From NCBI GenBank assembly GCA_016217665.1, contig JACRHF010000008.1, positions 1-40,245 on the forward strand: a stretch of 40,245 nt of DNA. Reading direction: 5' to 3'. The DNA comes from Nitrospirota bacterium (GTDB lineage Bacteria; Nitrospirota; 9FT-COMBO-42-15; HDB-SIOI813). Each line of letters starts with the position of its first letter. Position 1 is the first letter of the stretch. The notes below the pieces were generated by a model. That model saw nothing but the letters and a program-made list of their open reading frames with translations. It was not told the DNA's origin and did not search any database. A program made the position numbers and the translations under genes. Of this stretch, positions 32,701-40,245 are shown piece by piece.

Positions 32701-35700
32701 CGGGACAATGTTAATGGAATAAGGTCTGCTGTCACTCACTGAATAGGAATCCGTAAGGGTAATTGTAAAGTTATAAGTAGCGCTGAGCGTCGGTGTCCCT
32801 GAGAGGACACCGGTAGAGACATTTAACGTTAAACCCACGGGGAGGCTTCCTAATGTCAGACTCCATGTCAGGGGTGATGTTCCACCTGAAGAGGTCAGGG
32901 TCTGACTATAGGCAGTTCCTGCGGTACCTCCACTGAGAGAGGCCGTGGTAATCGTTGGAACATCGTTTATTGTAATACTAAAGGCCCTGCTGTCTGTTGC
33001 TCCGTTTGCATCTGATACCTGTATGGTAAAGTTAGAGATACCGGCAGCAGTCGGTGTCCCGGATATCTGTCCTGTAGCACTGTTCAATGCCAATCCAGCA
33101 GGGAGTGCACCTGTTGTCACACTCCATGCATAGGGGGTCTTACCACCGGATGCAGCAATTGTCTGGCTGTAAGCAGCCGTACGTGTCCCTGCAGGCAGTG
33201 ATGCCGTGGTGATAGATAGGGCCACATATATTGTGATGCTCAGGGACCTGGTGGCCACTGCACTGTTTATATCCGTGACCTGGACCGTGAAGTTAGAGGT
33301 ACCTGCCGTGGTCGGTGTACCGCTGATAACACCGGTACCACTGTTCAATGTCAATCCGGCAGGGAGGCTCCCTACAATAATACTCCATGTATAGGGTGAG
33401 CTGCCTCCGCCCACAGCGAGGGTCTGGCTGTAAGCAAGATTTACTGTACCGTCTGACAGACTGGTTGTCGTAATCGATAAACCTGAGTATATGATGATTG
33501 AGAGGGGATTTGATGCCGCTGCACCGTTCGCATCCATAACCTGAGCCGTGAAATTATAGGTCCCTGCAGTGGTCGGCGTACCGCTGAGCACACCGGTGCT
33601 GGCATTCAGGGCAAGGCCAGGAGGCAGATTGCCAGCAGTGATATTCCATGTATATGGGGTCTTACCGCCACTTGCTGTTATTGTCTGGCTGTAGACCGCA
33701 CCTACTGTTCCGTTATTCAAGGAAGTTGTAACAAGACTGATCGCAGAGTATATGGTTATCGACAGTGCCCTCGTGGTTGTCGCACTATTGGCATCTGTCA
33801 CCTGCACCGTAAAGTTGTTCGTCCCCGCTGTCGTCGGCGTACCGCTGATCACGCCCGTAGAACCGTTAAGAGTGAGACCTAAGGGCAGAGTCCCTAATGT
33901 AACAGTCCATGAAAGCGGAGGTTTACCTCCTCCCGCTGTCAGGGTCTGGCTGTAAGCAAAACTGACCGTACCATCAGAGAGGGCTGCTGTAGTAATGGAC
34001 AGAGATGCATAAATGGTTATAGAGAGGGTCTGTGTTGCCGTAGCCCCATTGGCATCCGCAGCCTGTACTGTAAAGTTACTCGTACCTGATGTGATTGGCG
34101 TACCGCTGACCACGCCTGTAGCACCATTCAGGCTCAAACCAGCAGGCAGGCTGCCCAGGGTAATCGACCAGGCTATCGGTGACTTGCCACCACTGGAGGC
34201 CAGGGTCTGGCTGTAGGCCAGATTGACCGTCCCGTCAGCAAGAGAGGTAGTCGTTATAGAAAGGGCAGGATAGATGACTATGGACAACGCCTGGCTCACC
34301 TGCGCACTATTGGCGTCCGTGACCCGAACGGTAAAGTTACTCGTCCCCGCTGTCGTCGGCGTGCCACTGATCACGCCTGTAGACGTGTTCAAGCTCAGCC
34401 CCGCAGGAAAACTCCCTGTCGCGATGCTCCATACGTACGGTGTCTTACCCCCACTCGCCGTAAGCGTCTGCGTGTAGGACAGGCTCACCGTACCATCAGA
34501 TAAAGATGTCGTGTTAATTGAAAGCGCTGAATAGATCGTAATCGACAGGGCCTGTGTGGCGGTTGCGCTATTATTATCCGTCACCTGTACTGTAAAGTTG
34601 CTCGTCCCGGCTGTCGTCGGTACACCGCTGATCACCCCGGTAGAACTGTTCAGGGCTAATCCGGCAGGAAGCGCACCGAGTGTAATAGACCAGGAATAAG
34701 GCGTCTTACCTCCGATCCCCACAACCGTAGCACTGTAACCCCCGTTTACTGTCCCATCAGGAAGCGATGTGGTGCTGATACTGATAGCCCCGTAAATCGT
34801 TATCGATAAGGACCGGTCACTGATAAACCCGTTCGCATCGGTGACACGCACCGTGATGTTGCTCGTGCTGGCGGTCGTCGGCGTCCCGCTGATCACCCCG
34901 GTAGAACCATTCAGGCTCAAACCCGCGGGCAATACCCCCACCGTGATCGACCAGCCAACCGGCGCCTTACCGCCGGTAGCCGTCATTGTCGCATTGTAGG
35001 CAAGATTCACCGTACCATCCGGAAGCGCACTCGTGGTCACCGTAAGGGTCGCATAGACCGTGACCGATAATGCCTGCGCCGCCGTCGCACCGTTGGCATC
35101 TGTCACCTGTATTGTGAAATTACTGGTACCCGCTGCTGTCGGTATCCCGCTGATCGCACCGGTAGAACCATTTAGACCCAAACCGGCAGGAAGGCTCCCT
35201 ACGGATATATTCCATGCGTACGGCGTCTTACCCCCTGCGGCGGATAGTGTCTGACTGTAAGAGGACCCGACCATCCCATCCGGCAGCGATGCCGTCGTCA
35301 CGGAAACGGCCCCATAAATCACGATGGACAGTGCCCTCGTTGCCACAGCGCCATTGGCATCCACTACCTGCACCGTAAAGTTGCTCGTCCCCGCTGTCGT
35401 CGGCGTACCGCTGATCACACCGGTACCGCCGGCAAGGCTTAATCCTGCCGGCAACGTACCCGTGGATATCGACCAGGTCAGGGGCGTCTTACCGCCTGAG
35501 ACAGATAATGTCTGACTATAGGCAAGATTCACCGTACCATCAGATAAGGCCGTCGTGGTCACGGATATCGCTGAGTAGACCAGTATGGAGAGGGCCCGGC
35601 TCGCCACTGCCCCGTTCGCATCTGTCACCTGCACCGTAAAATTAAATGTCCCGGAGGCTGATGGCGTACCGCTGATCCCACCGCTCACACCGTTTAACAC

Positions 35701-38700
35701 CAGCCCTGTGGGCAGGCTCCCCAGTGTGATACTCCATGTGTAGGGCGTCTTCCCGCCACTGGCTGCCAGTGTCTGGCTGTAGGCCGCATTCACGGTACCG
35801 TCAGATAGCGCCGCAGTCGTCACACTCACGGCGCCATAGATCGTGATCGTGAAGTCCTTCGTCTGCGTGGAGAGATTGCTATCGGTTACCTGCACGGTGA
35901 TGGGATAGCTCCCGGCCAGAGCCGGCGTACCGCTGATCACACCGGTCGAACCGTTAAGGGTTAGGCCAGACGGCAGGATCCCCACTGTAATGGCCCATGT
36001 GTAGGGGGACTGCCCTCCTGAGGCAGCAAGCGTGGCGCTGTATGATGCCGTCACCGTACCATCCGACAGGCTCGCTGTCGTTATCGTCAGTCCAGAATAA
36101 ATAGTTATGGACAATGCCTGGCCTGTGGTCCTGCCACCGGAATCCGCCGCCTGCACCGTAAAGTTCCATGTGCCCGTAACAGTCGGCGTCCCGCTGATTA
36201 CCCCGGTGCCGCCGGCAAGGCTTAATCCGGTCGGCAATGTCCCGGCGATCACACTCCAGTTGTAGGGGGTCTTACCACCACTTGCCACAAGCGTCTGGCT
36301 GTAGGCCAGGTTGATCGTCCCGCTGGCCAAAGCCGTTGTCGTCACAGAAAGCGGATTATACACCGCTATAGATAGCGCCTGATCCGCTGTTGCACCATTC
36401 GCATCCGTAGCACGGATAGTAAAGTTGCTCGTACCGGCCACCGTCGGCGTCCCGCTGATCCCCCCTGTACCGTTGTTGAGACTGAGACCTGTCGGTAGAC
36501 TCCCCGATGGTATGCTCCAGTTGTAGGGCGTCTTACCGCCACTCGCTGATACCGTCTGACTGTAGGCCACTCCTACAGTCCCATCAGCAAGAGACGTTGT
36601 CGTTACTGAAATCGCAGAGTAGATCACGATGGACAATGCCCTGGAGGCCACAGCACCATTGGCATCTGTCACCTGCACGGTAAAATTAAATGTACCTGCT
36701 GCCGTCGGTGTCCCGCTGATTACGCCAGTACCACCGGCAAGGCCCAATCCAGTCGGTAGCGCCCCGGCTGTAATCGACCAGCTCAGCGGCGACTTGCCGC
36801 CGGAAGCCACAAGCGTCTGGCTGTAGGCAAGGCTCACCGTCCCATCAGAAAGCGCATTGGTGGTCATCGACAGGGCCGGATAGATCGTGATCGATAAGAC
36901 CCGCGGCGCAGTGGCCCCGTTGGAATCCGTGGCCTGTACCGTAAAATTACTCGTACCGGCCACTGTCGGCGTACCGCTGATCACACCCGTACTGCCGGCC
37001 AGGGCGAGACCAGCCGGAAGGGCACCTCCTGACAGAGTCCATGTAAAAGGTGACTTTCCACCTGAAACCGTTAGTGTCTGGCTATAAGATGCATTCACAG
37101 TCCCATCAGCCAGACTGGTGGTGGTAATTGAAATGGCAGCATAAATGGTTATCGTGTAGGCCTGAGTGGCGACAGCGCCATTGGCATCAGTAACCTGAAT
37201 GGTGAAATTGTATGTCCCTGAAGCAGTCGGATTACCGGTGATCGCCCCGGTTGAGGAATTGATGGTCAAACCGGTTGGCAACACCCCTGACGAGAGCCCC
37301 CATACCAGCGGATTTTTTCCACCACTTACATTTACCGTTGTACTATAAGCAGCGCCAACTGTCCCATCCGGAAGGGTGGTGGTTGTAATAGTTACTACCG
37401 CGTAGATTGTTATTGTCAATGCCTGTGTAGCCGTTGCACCATTAGCATCCGTAACCTGGGCTGTGAATGTGCTGGCACCTGAGGCAGTTGGGGTCCCGGT
37501 GATGGCGCCTGTAATGCTGTTTAAGGAAAGTCCGGCCGGGAGTGCTCCGCTGATGATACTCCATGTATAAGGTGTCTTGCCTCCACTGGATGCCAGTGTC
37601 TGGCTGTAGGCAAGATTCACAGTCCCATCCGGGAGGGATGTCGTGGTGATTGATATAGCGGAGAATATGGTAATGGACAATGCCCTTGTAGCGGTGGCCC
37701 CATTGGCGTCTGTCACCTGCGTCGTAAAATTACTCGTACCAGACACTGAAGGTGTCCCGCTGACAACCCCGGTAGAGCTATTAAGACTCAGCCCCGATGG
37801 CAGAGTCCCTGCAGTAATGCTCCATGTGTACGGGGTCTTACCGCCTGACGCCGTGAGGGTCTGGCTGTACGTTGCATTAACAGTTCCGTCCGTGAGACTG
37901 CTGGTAGCAACACTTATCGCACTGAAGATGGTGATCGAAAGATTCTTGGTGTTGGTCACAAGATTATTGTCTGTAACCTGAACTGTAATCGGATAAGTAC
38001 CCGATGCTGTTGGGGTTCCATTGATCAGCCCAGTCGAAGGATTGAGTGATAATCCAGGAGGTAATGCCCCTAATGTAATACTCCAGGTATAAGGCGTCGC
38101 TCCTCCGGTAGCCGTCAGTGTCGTATTGTATGCCAGGCTCACTGTCCCGTCAGGCAATGCGGCAGTCGTAATGGCCACTCCGGAATATATGGTTATTGAC
38201 AGTGCTCTGCTCGCTATCTGACTGTTGGCATCTGTTACCTGAACAGTAAAGTTCGATGCCCCCGTGGCGGTCGGCGTCCCGCTGATCACCCCTGTACCCG
38301 GATTTAATGTAAGCCCTGCCGGAAGACTTCCGGATGTGATACTCCATGTATAGGGAGTCTTACCCCCTGTGGCAGATAATGTCTGACTGTAGGCAACGCT
38401 AACCGTCCCATCTGCAAGCGCAGTAGTGGTTATCGAGAGGGGGCTATAGATTGCAATCGAAAGTGCCTGAGTTGCCACCGCGCTGTTAGCATCCTGAACT
38501 TGAATTGTAAAATTAGAGGTCCCGGTTACAGATGGGGTGCCACTGATAACGCCTGTGCTGGCATTCAGGGAAAGACCTGCGGGAAGACTGCCGGCTATAA
38601 TACTCCAACTATAAGGTGTCTTGCCGCCTGTGGCCGATACCGTCTGGTTGTAAGCCGCCCCTGCTGTGCCATCGGGCAATGACGTAGTCGTTATGGAGAT

Positions 38701-40245
38701 GGCGCTATATATCATAATGGAAAGGGCTTTGTCATTCGTTGCATTGTTGGAATCTGTCACCCTCACTGTAAAGTTTGAGGTACCTGCTGTCGTTGGAGTA
38801 CCGCTGATGACTCCCGTGGAAGCGTTCAACGAGAGACCCGCTGGCAAAGAGCCTGTGAGGATACTCCATGTAAGGGGTAATATACCTCCGGAGGCTGTCA
38901 GGGTAGCAGAATAAGAGGCACTTGCTGTCCCATCAGGGAGGAATGCCGTGGTAATGGTCGGAACAGTTGCCTCACCCGTTGCAAACTCGGAGAAGGATGT
39001 GACATTGCCACAGACCTTATTGTTCACGGTATCTACAGGTCCTGAAGTCCTGTCAACCCAGGCACTGGTCTCATAATGGAGCAGTTTCACCCTGCTTTCG
39101 TTACCGAGGTACTGGGCCTCATTATAGGTTATACAGATGGAAACCGTCCCTGTATACGCTGCCGTCGTACTGATATCATAATATGTAGGGGTTATGTATC
39201 CGGACGGCATAGGAGTGCCTGTTGGATTCTGCTGTGCAGAGGTAGTACCGACACCGGTTACTGTTGTAAAGGTAACCTCAGTAGAAGTGATCGGTGATAC
39301 CAAGACATTACTGCCAGCCGGTGTGTTATAGAAATTAATTGTAGCCGTATTTACAAGGTTAATGGTTCCATTAGCAATTGCACTGATAACAGAATCGCCC
39401 GGCGTTGAAGACCTTACAGTCCCTGTAATCTGCCCGTTTATGGCAGTTGTCCCTGCCGGCTGGGTTATTGTATCTGCTGCACCACGAGATGAAGAAAGGG
39501 TTACTGTTGCCCCGGCAACGGGATTATTCGTATTATCCTTTACTGTAACAGTCACTGTAGAAACAGAGACGCCATCGGCATAAACAGGAGAGGTAGCTGC
39601 AATAACACTGTTCGTAGCAGAGGCTATATCCCCTATTGGTACAGCACTGGTCTGGTTAGAGTTTGCCGACTCCTGCGTCCCGTCATAGGCCCGGATGACA
39701 TAGTAGTAAGTCGTCCCGTTGGTCAATCCCGTGTTATCTGTATAGGTCGAAGTCGTATTGTTGGTGATCGTGGTGACCAGCGTACCGTAGGGGCCTCCTG
39801 ATACTATACCCCGGTATAGCCTCTGCTGGGTCACATCACTGGACGCAGAAAGCGTCCAGTTCAGAACGATCGCACCACCATTATCACCGGCTACATCGGC
39901 TGCTAATAGTGTAGTTGGTGCACCTGGTGCCGTGTTGTCAATTGGCACTGCACTCGCCTGGTTGGAGTTACCCGACTCCTGTGTCCCGTCATAGGCCCGG
40001 ATCACATAGTAGTAGGTCGTGCCATTGGTTAATCCCGTATTGTCTGTATAAGTCGAGGTCGTGTTATTGGGGATCGTGGTAACCAGTGTGCCGTAAGGAC
40101 CGCCGGTTGCCGTACCCCGGTATATCCTCTGCTGTGTTACATCCCCTGCGGTAGATAGCGCCCAGTTCAGCACGATCGCACCACCATTGTCCCCGGCTAC
40201 ATCGGCCGCTAATAGTGTGGTCGGTGCGGCTGGCGCTGTGTTGTC
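26731..40245 (-). CDS. Giant surface/adhesin-like protein: FN3, Big_1-like, 24 He_PIG-like repeats, N-terminus beyond the window
   Basis: Minus-strand frame open to the window edge (upstream of the called Met it reads [31 protein letters not shown]); repeats read from the translation. Confidence 0.92.
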   Translation of the reverse strand, partial: DNTAPAAPTTLLAADVAGDNGGAIVLNWALSTAGDVTQQRIYRGTATGGPYGTLVTTIPNNTTSTYTDNTGLTNGTTYYYVIRAYDGTQESGNSNQASAVPIDNTAPGAPTTLLAADVAGDNGGAIVLNWTLSASSDVTQQRLYRGIVSGGPYGTLVTTITNNTTSTYTDNTGLTNGTTYYYVIRAYDGTQESANSNQTSAVPIGDIASATNSVIAATSPVYADGVSVSTVTVTVKDNTNNPVAGATVTLSSSRGAADTITQPAGTTAINGQITGTVRSSTPGDSVISAIANGTINLVNTATINFYNTPAGSNVLVSPITSTEVTFTTVTGVGTTSAQQNPTGTPMPSGYITPTYYDISTTAAYTGTVSICITYNEAQYLGNESRVKLLHYETSAWVDRTSGPVDTVNNKVCGNVTSFSEFATGEATVPTITTAFLPDGTASASYSATLTASGGILPLTWSILTGSLPAGLSLNASTGVISGTPTTAGTSNFTVRVTDSNNATNDKALSIMIYSAISITTTSLPDGTAGAAYNQTVSATGGKTPYSWSIIAGSLPAGLSLNASTGVISGTPSVTGTSNFTIQVQDANSAVATQALSIAIYSPLSITTTALADGTVSVAYSQTLSATGGKTPYTWSITSGSLPAGLTLNPGTGVISGTPTATGASNFTVQVTDANSQIASRALSITIYSGVAITTAALPDGTVSLAYNTTLTATGGATPYTWSITLGALPPGLSLNPSTGLINGTPTASGTYPITVQVTDNNLVTNTKNLSITIFSAISVATSSLTDGTVNATYSQTLTASGGKTPYTWSITAGTLPSGLSLNSSTGVVSGTPSVSGTSNFTTQVTDANGATATRALSITIFSAISITTTSLPDGTVNLAYSQTLASSGGKTPYTWSIISGALPAGLSLNSITGAITGTPTASGASTFTAQVTDANGATATQALTITIYAVVTITTTTLPDGTVGAAYSTTVNVSGGKNPLVWGLSSGVLPTGLTINSSTGAITGNPTASGTYNFTIQVTDANGAVATQAYTITIYAAISITTTSLADGTVNASYSQTLTVSGGKSPFTWTLSGGALPAGLALAGSTGVISGTPTVAGTSNFTVQATDSNGATAPRVLSITIYPALSMTTNALSDGTVSLAYSQTLVASGGKSPLSWSITAGALPTGLGLAGGTGVISGTPTAAGTFNFTVQVTDANGAVASRALSIVIYSAISVTTTSLADGTVGVAYSQTVSASGGKTPYNWSIPSGSLPTGLSLNNGTGGISGTPTVAGTSNFTIRATDANGATADQALSIAVYNPLSVTTTALASGTINLAYSQTLVASGGKTPYNWSVIAGTLPTGLSLAGGTGVISGTPTVTGTWNFTVQAADSGGRTTGQALSITIYSGLTITTASLSDGTVTASYSATLAASGGQSPYTWAITVGILPSGLTLNGSTGVISGTPALAGSYPITVQVTDSNLSTQTKDFTITIYGAVSVTTAALSDGTVNAAYSQTLAASGGKTPYTWSITLGSLPTGLVLNGVSGGISGTPSASGTFNFTVQVTDANGAVASRALSILVYSAISVTTTALSDGTVNLAYSQTLSVSGGKTPLTWSISTGTLPAGLSLAGGTGVISGTPTTAGTSNFTVQVVDANGAVATRALSIVIYGAVSVTTASLPDGMVGSSYSQTLSAAGGKTPYAWNISVGSLPAGLGLNGSTGAISGIPTAAGTSNFTIQVTDANGATAAQALSVTVYATLTVTTSALPDGTVNLAYNATMTATGGKAPVGWSITVGVLPAGLSLNGSTGVISGTPTTASTSNITVRVTDANGFISDRSLSITIYGAISISTTSLPDGTVNGGYSATVVGIGGKTPYSWSITLGALPAGLALNSSTGVISGVPTTAGTSNFTVQVTDNNSATATQALSITIYSALSINTTSLSDGTVSLSYTQTLTASGGKTPYVWSIATGSFPAGLSLNTSTGVISGTPTTAGTSNFTVRVTDANSAQVSQALSIVIYPALSITTTSLADGTVNLAYSQTLASSGGKSPIAWSITLGSLPAGLSLNGATGVVSGTPITSGTSNFTVQAADANGATATQTLSITIYASLSITTAALSDGTVSFAYSQTLTAGGGKPPLSWTVTLGTLPLGLTLNGSTGVISGTPTTAGTNNFTVQVTDANSATTTRALSITIYSAISLVTTSLNNGTVGAVYSQTITASGGKTPYTWNITAGNLPPGLALNASTGVLSGTPTTAGTYNFTAQVMDANGAAASNPLSIIIYSGLSITTTSLSDGTVNLAYSQTLAVGGGSSPYTWSIIVGSLPAGLTLNSGTGVISGTPTTAGTSNFTVQVTDINSAVATRSLSITIYVALSITTASLPAGTRTAAYSQTIAASGGKTPYAWSVTTGALPAGLALNSATGQISGTPTAAGISNFTIQVSDANGATDSRAFSITINDVPTITTASLSGGTAGTAYSQTLTSSGGTSPLTWSLTLGSLPVGLTLNVSTGVLSGTPTLSATYNFTITLTDSYSVSDSRPYSINIVPGVPAKANILASKTTIVANGTDSAALTVTVRDANDNLVTDGTTVTVTTTNGTVTGITTTLNGVVSRTITGTVSGAAVLGVESPTGTALSTVTGNTSLSFIPGPPAQANIAASKTTVIADGVDQTVLTITVRDANGNLVSDGTTVTLTTALGTVTGTGNTVNGVVTRYLSSIATGTAALGVQSPTGTILASVAGNTSITFSSGVPARAVIAASATTLIANGVDSSTLTVTVYDANNNLVTNGTTVTVTTTLGTVTGTGTTVNGVVTRTITGTISGTAVLGVQSPTGTTLTNVTGNTTIVFNPGPPAQSNISASKTTIIADGVDSTTLTITVRDATGNLVTDGTTVLLTTSLGTVTGSGATALGVVTRVLSGTVSGTANLGVESPVGTPLATVTGNTAIILQPGLPAGTIALSPSPASIVANGVSISTVTSGVIRDAYNNPVLDGTLITVATNRGSITTADASGVNPGIQVTTVSGVTSFVVQSGTLIGTANITAVSVAGSATGNTQIAFVAGTPSAANSSMIAMSPVYSDGVSASTVTITVRDIYNNPVTGSTVVLSSSRGGLDLITQPAGVTDGNGQIIGTVASTSTGDAVITATVNGSVVLTQTATINFYNTQTGTNVTVSASNNTSVTFDMVITIGITTSTQNGTGTALPAGYANPSYFDISTTATFSGNVTICITYNEATYAVREGLVKILHKEGGVLIDRTTFVNTATNTVCGVVTSFSEFAIASTAATNLQVTTLSQAVVSGDVSSVVQVEAKDNNGATDTGYSGTANVSSNSSTLRVDANSNGTFSQTSISINIVNGVGTFYFKDTVVGTPTITVTDAAVILSPASQQETITPAAPSGVITLTPVPGSIVADGAATSTVTSGVIRDVYGNSVSNGTLITVATNLGTITTADVSGTYSGIQLATVNGVISFVVQSGTWVGTANVTAAGVQGSASGNTQIIFLPGLPSGAITLSPTPGSIVADGTATSTVTSGVITDVNGNTVSNGTLITVATDRGTITTADVSGADPGIQVATVSGVISYVVRSGTVSGIANVTAASVQGSASGNAQIIFLPGLPSGTITLTPSPASIIADGAATSTVTSGVITDVYGNTVSDGTLITVATDRGTITTADASGAYAGTQVATISGAISFVVRSGTVSGTANVTAASVAGSAAGSTTIAFISGLPYGTINLTPNPAIIPADGVSTSIITSGVITDINGNTVSDGTLITVATDRGTITTADAGGAYTGVQVTTNSGIITFTLRAGTTEGIATVTAISVQGSANGQATVTLTNVPPELNYPFETGYGNGDAIDPDSGIRSSVYTYKIIYRDVNNNPPAYIRLCIDSSPCTAMGLDTAAIDPSLRDGNYDNGEQYLYTINTLNSGDHAYYIETSDGLAYTKLPPAGSLNGPYVNYPPELSYSLEPGYVTDGVDPDTGNITATFNFKVVYRDLDNQAPASIRVCIDGICYAMSLDASASATLRDSDYRNYEQYVYSTLLSDGTHNYYFDTSDSLEGALLPTSGNLIGPIVTNTYTPVGTNVVVRPDPDVTVTFTQVTAIGDTYVTRSQTGSPLPSGYLQGIPPAYFDIWTTATYTGKVKICYTYDDIQYFGIGYGGERGLRLLHYESGSFKDRTVVLDVNNNMVCGEVYSFSEFSAAVEQATLVTLTSFMAMGMNGKVLLTWATASEVDSMGFNILRGASPDGPFTRINDWVIRSKGTSTRGMAYTYEDIDVKNGTTYFYRLENVDINGRIAAHMIASATLAAPPLAEEKPQSSETLSSAAPGPETAPPGEEILTGHPAPEAPAGGIIYREIPAVIGGEPPPAISEPPVNSAEGENIVPETDTGKEAVEAMPRIGDRVPEERRGISEPEAPEGKRGAPKGFTLKIADDEGNEMEVSLPEETENVQEPFELTVAENNKISLRWSAKGNLKGFNVLRGEGKEKAKEYIRVNVLPIPFFASQSGDQGLVYHFKDAGAGQGKVYSYKVETIFSDGTSRESRSIEISILGTGNAN
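28900..30190 (-). repeat. Tandem Big_1-like modules, about 327 bp (109 aa) period
   Basis: Four units of [60 protein letters not shown]. Confidence 0.88.
32710..38955 (-). repeat. Tandem array of about 24 He_PIG-like Ig modules, about 261 bp (87 aa) period
   Basis: Repeated [67 protein letters not shown] units. Confidence 0.93.

Noticed and set aside
32710-38955. CRISPR or satellite DNA
   Set aside because: The 261-bp period is a multiple of three, codes continuously, and encodes Ig-like modules.
29693-39583. Many 60-160 aa + strand ORFs across the giant gene, repeating every 261 bp
   Set aside because: They are antisense shadows of the repeat array; periodicity and composition follow the minus-strand coding frame and no start/RBS context supports them.

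Overview
The window looks like a bacterial chromosome segment of Deltaproteobacteria/Nitrospirae character; lineage cannot be settled from sequence alone. It has a housekeeping block: pdxJ, a relA/spoT-type gene, recJ, secF-secD-yajC, tgt, argS, lnt, a histidine kinase/response regulator pair, ahcY and metK. It then has a C25-family cysteine protease lipoprotein directly downstream of a giant (>4,480 aa, open at the window edge) multi-Ig/FN3 surface-type protein. The least explained parts are non-coding. (i) About 24231-24407 (+) holds a consensus-like sigma70 promoter (TTGACA-N17-TATATT), a predicted four-way-junction RNA and a U-tract. A MITE-like element flanked by 11-bp direct repeats ends at its -35 box. 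(ii) About 4852-5030 (-) has mutually exclusive stems, a 36-codon ORF and its own intrinsic terminator. (iii) Several dispersed palindromic repeat families supply gene ends or stop codons, and one is read in frame inside lnt. All product calls come from reading the translations; no searches were run.
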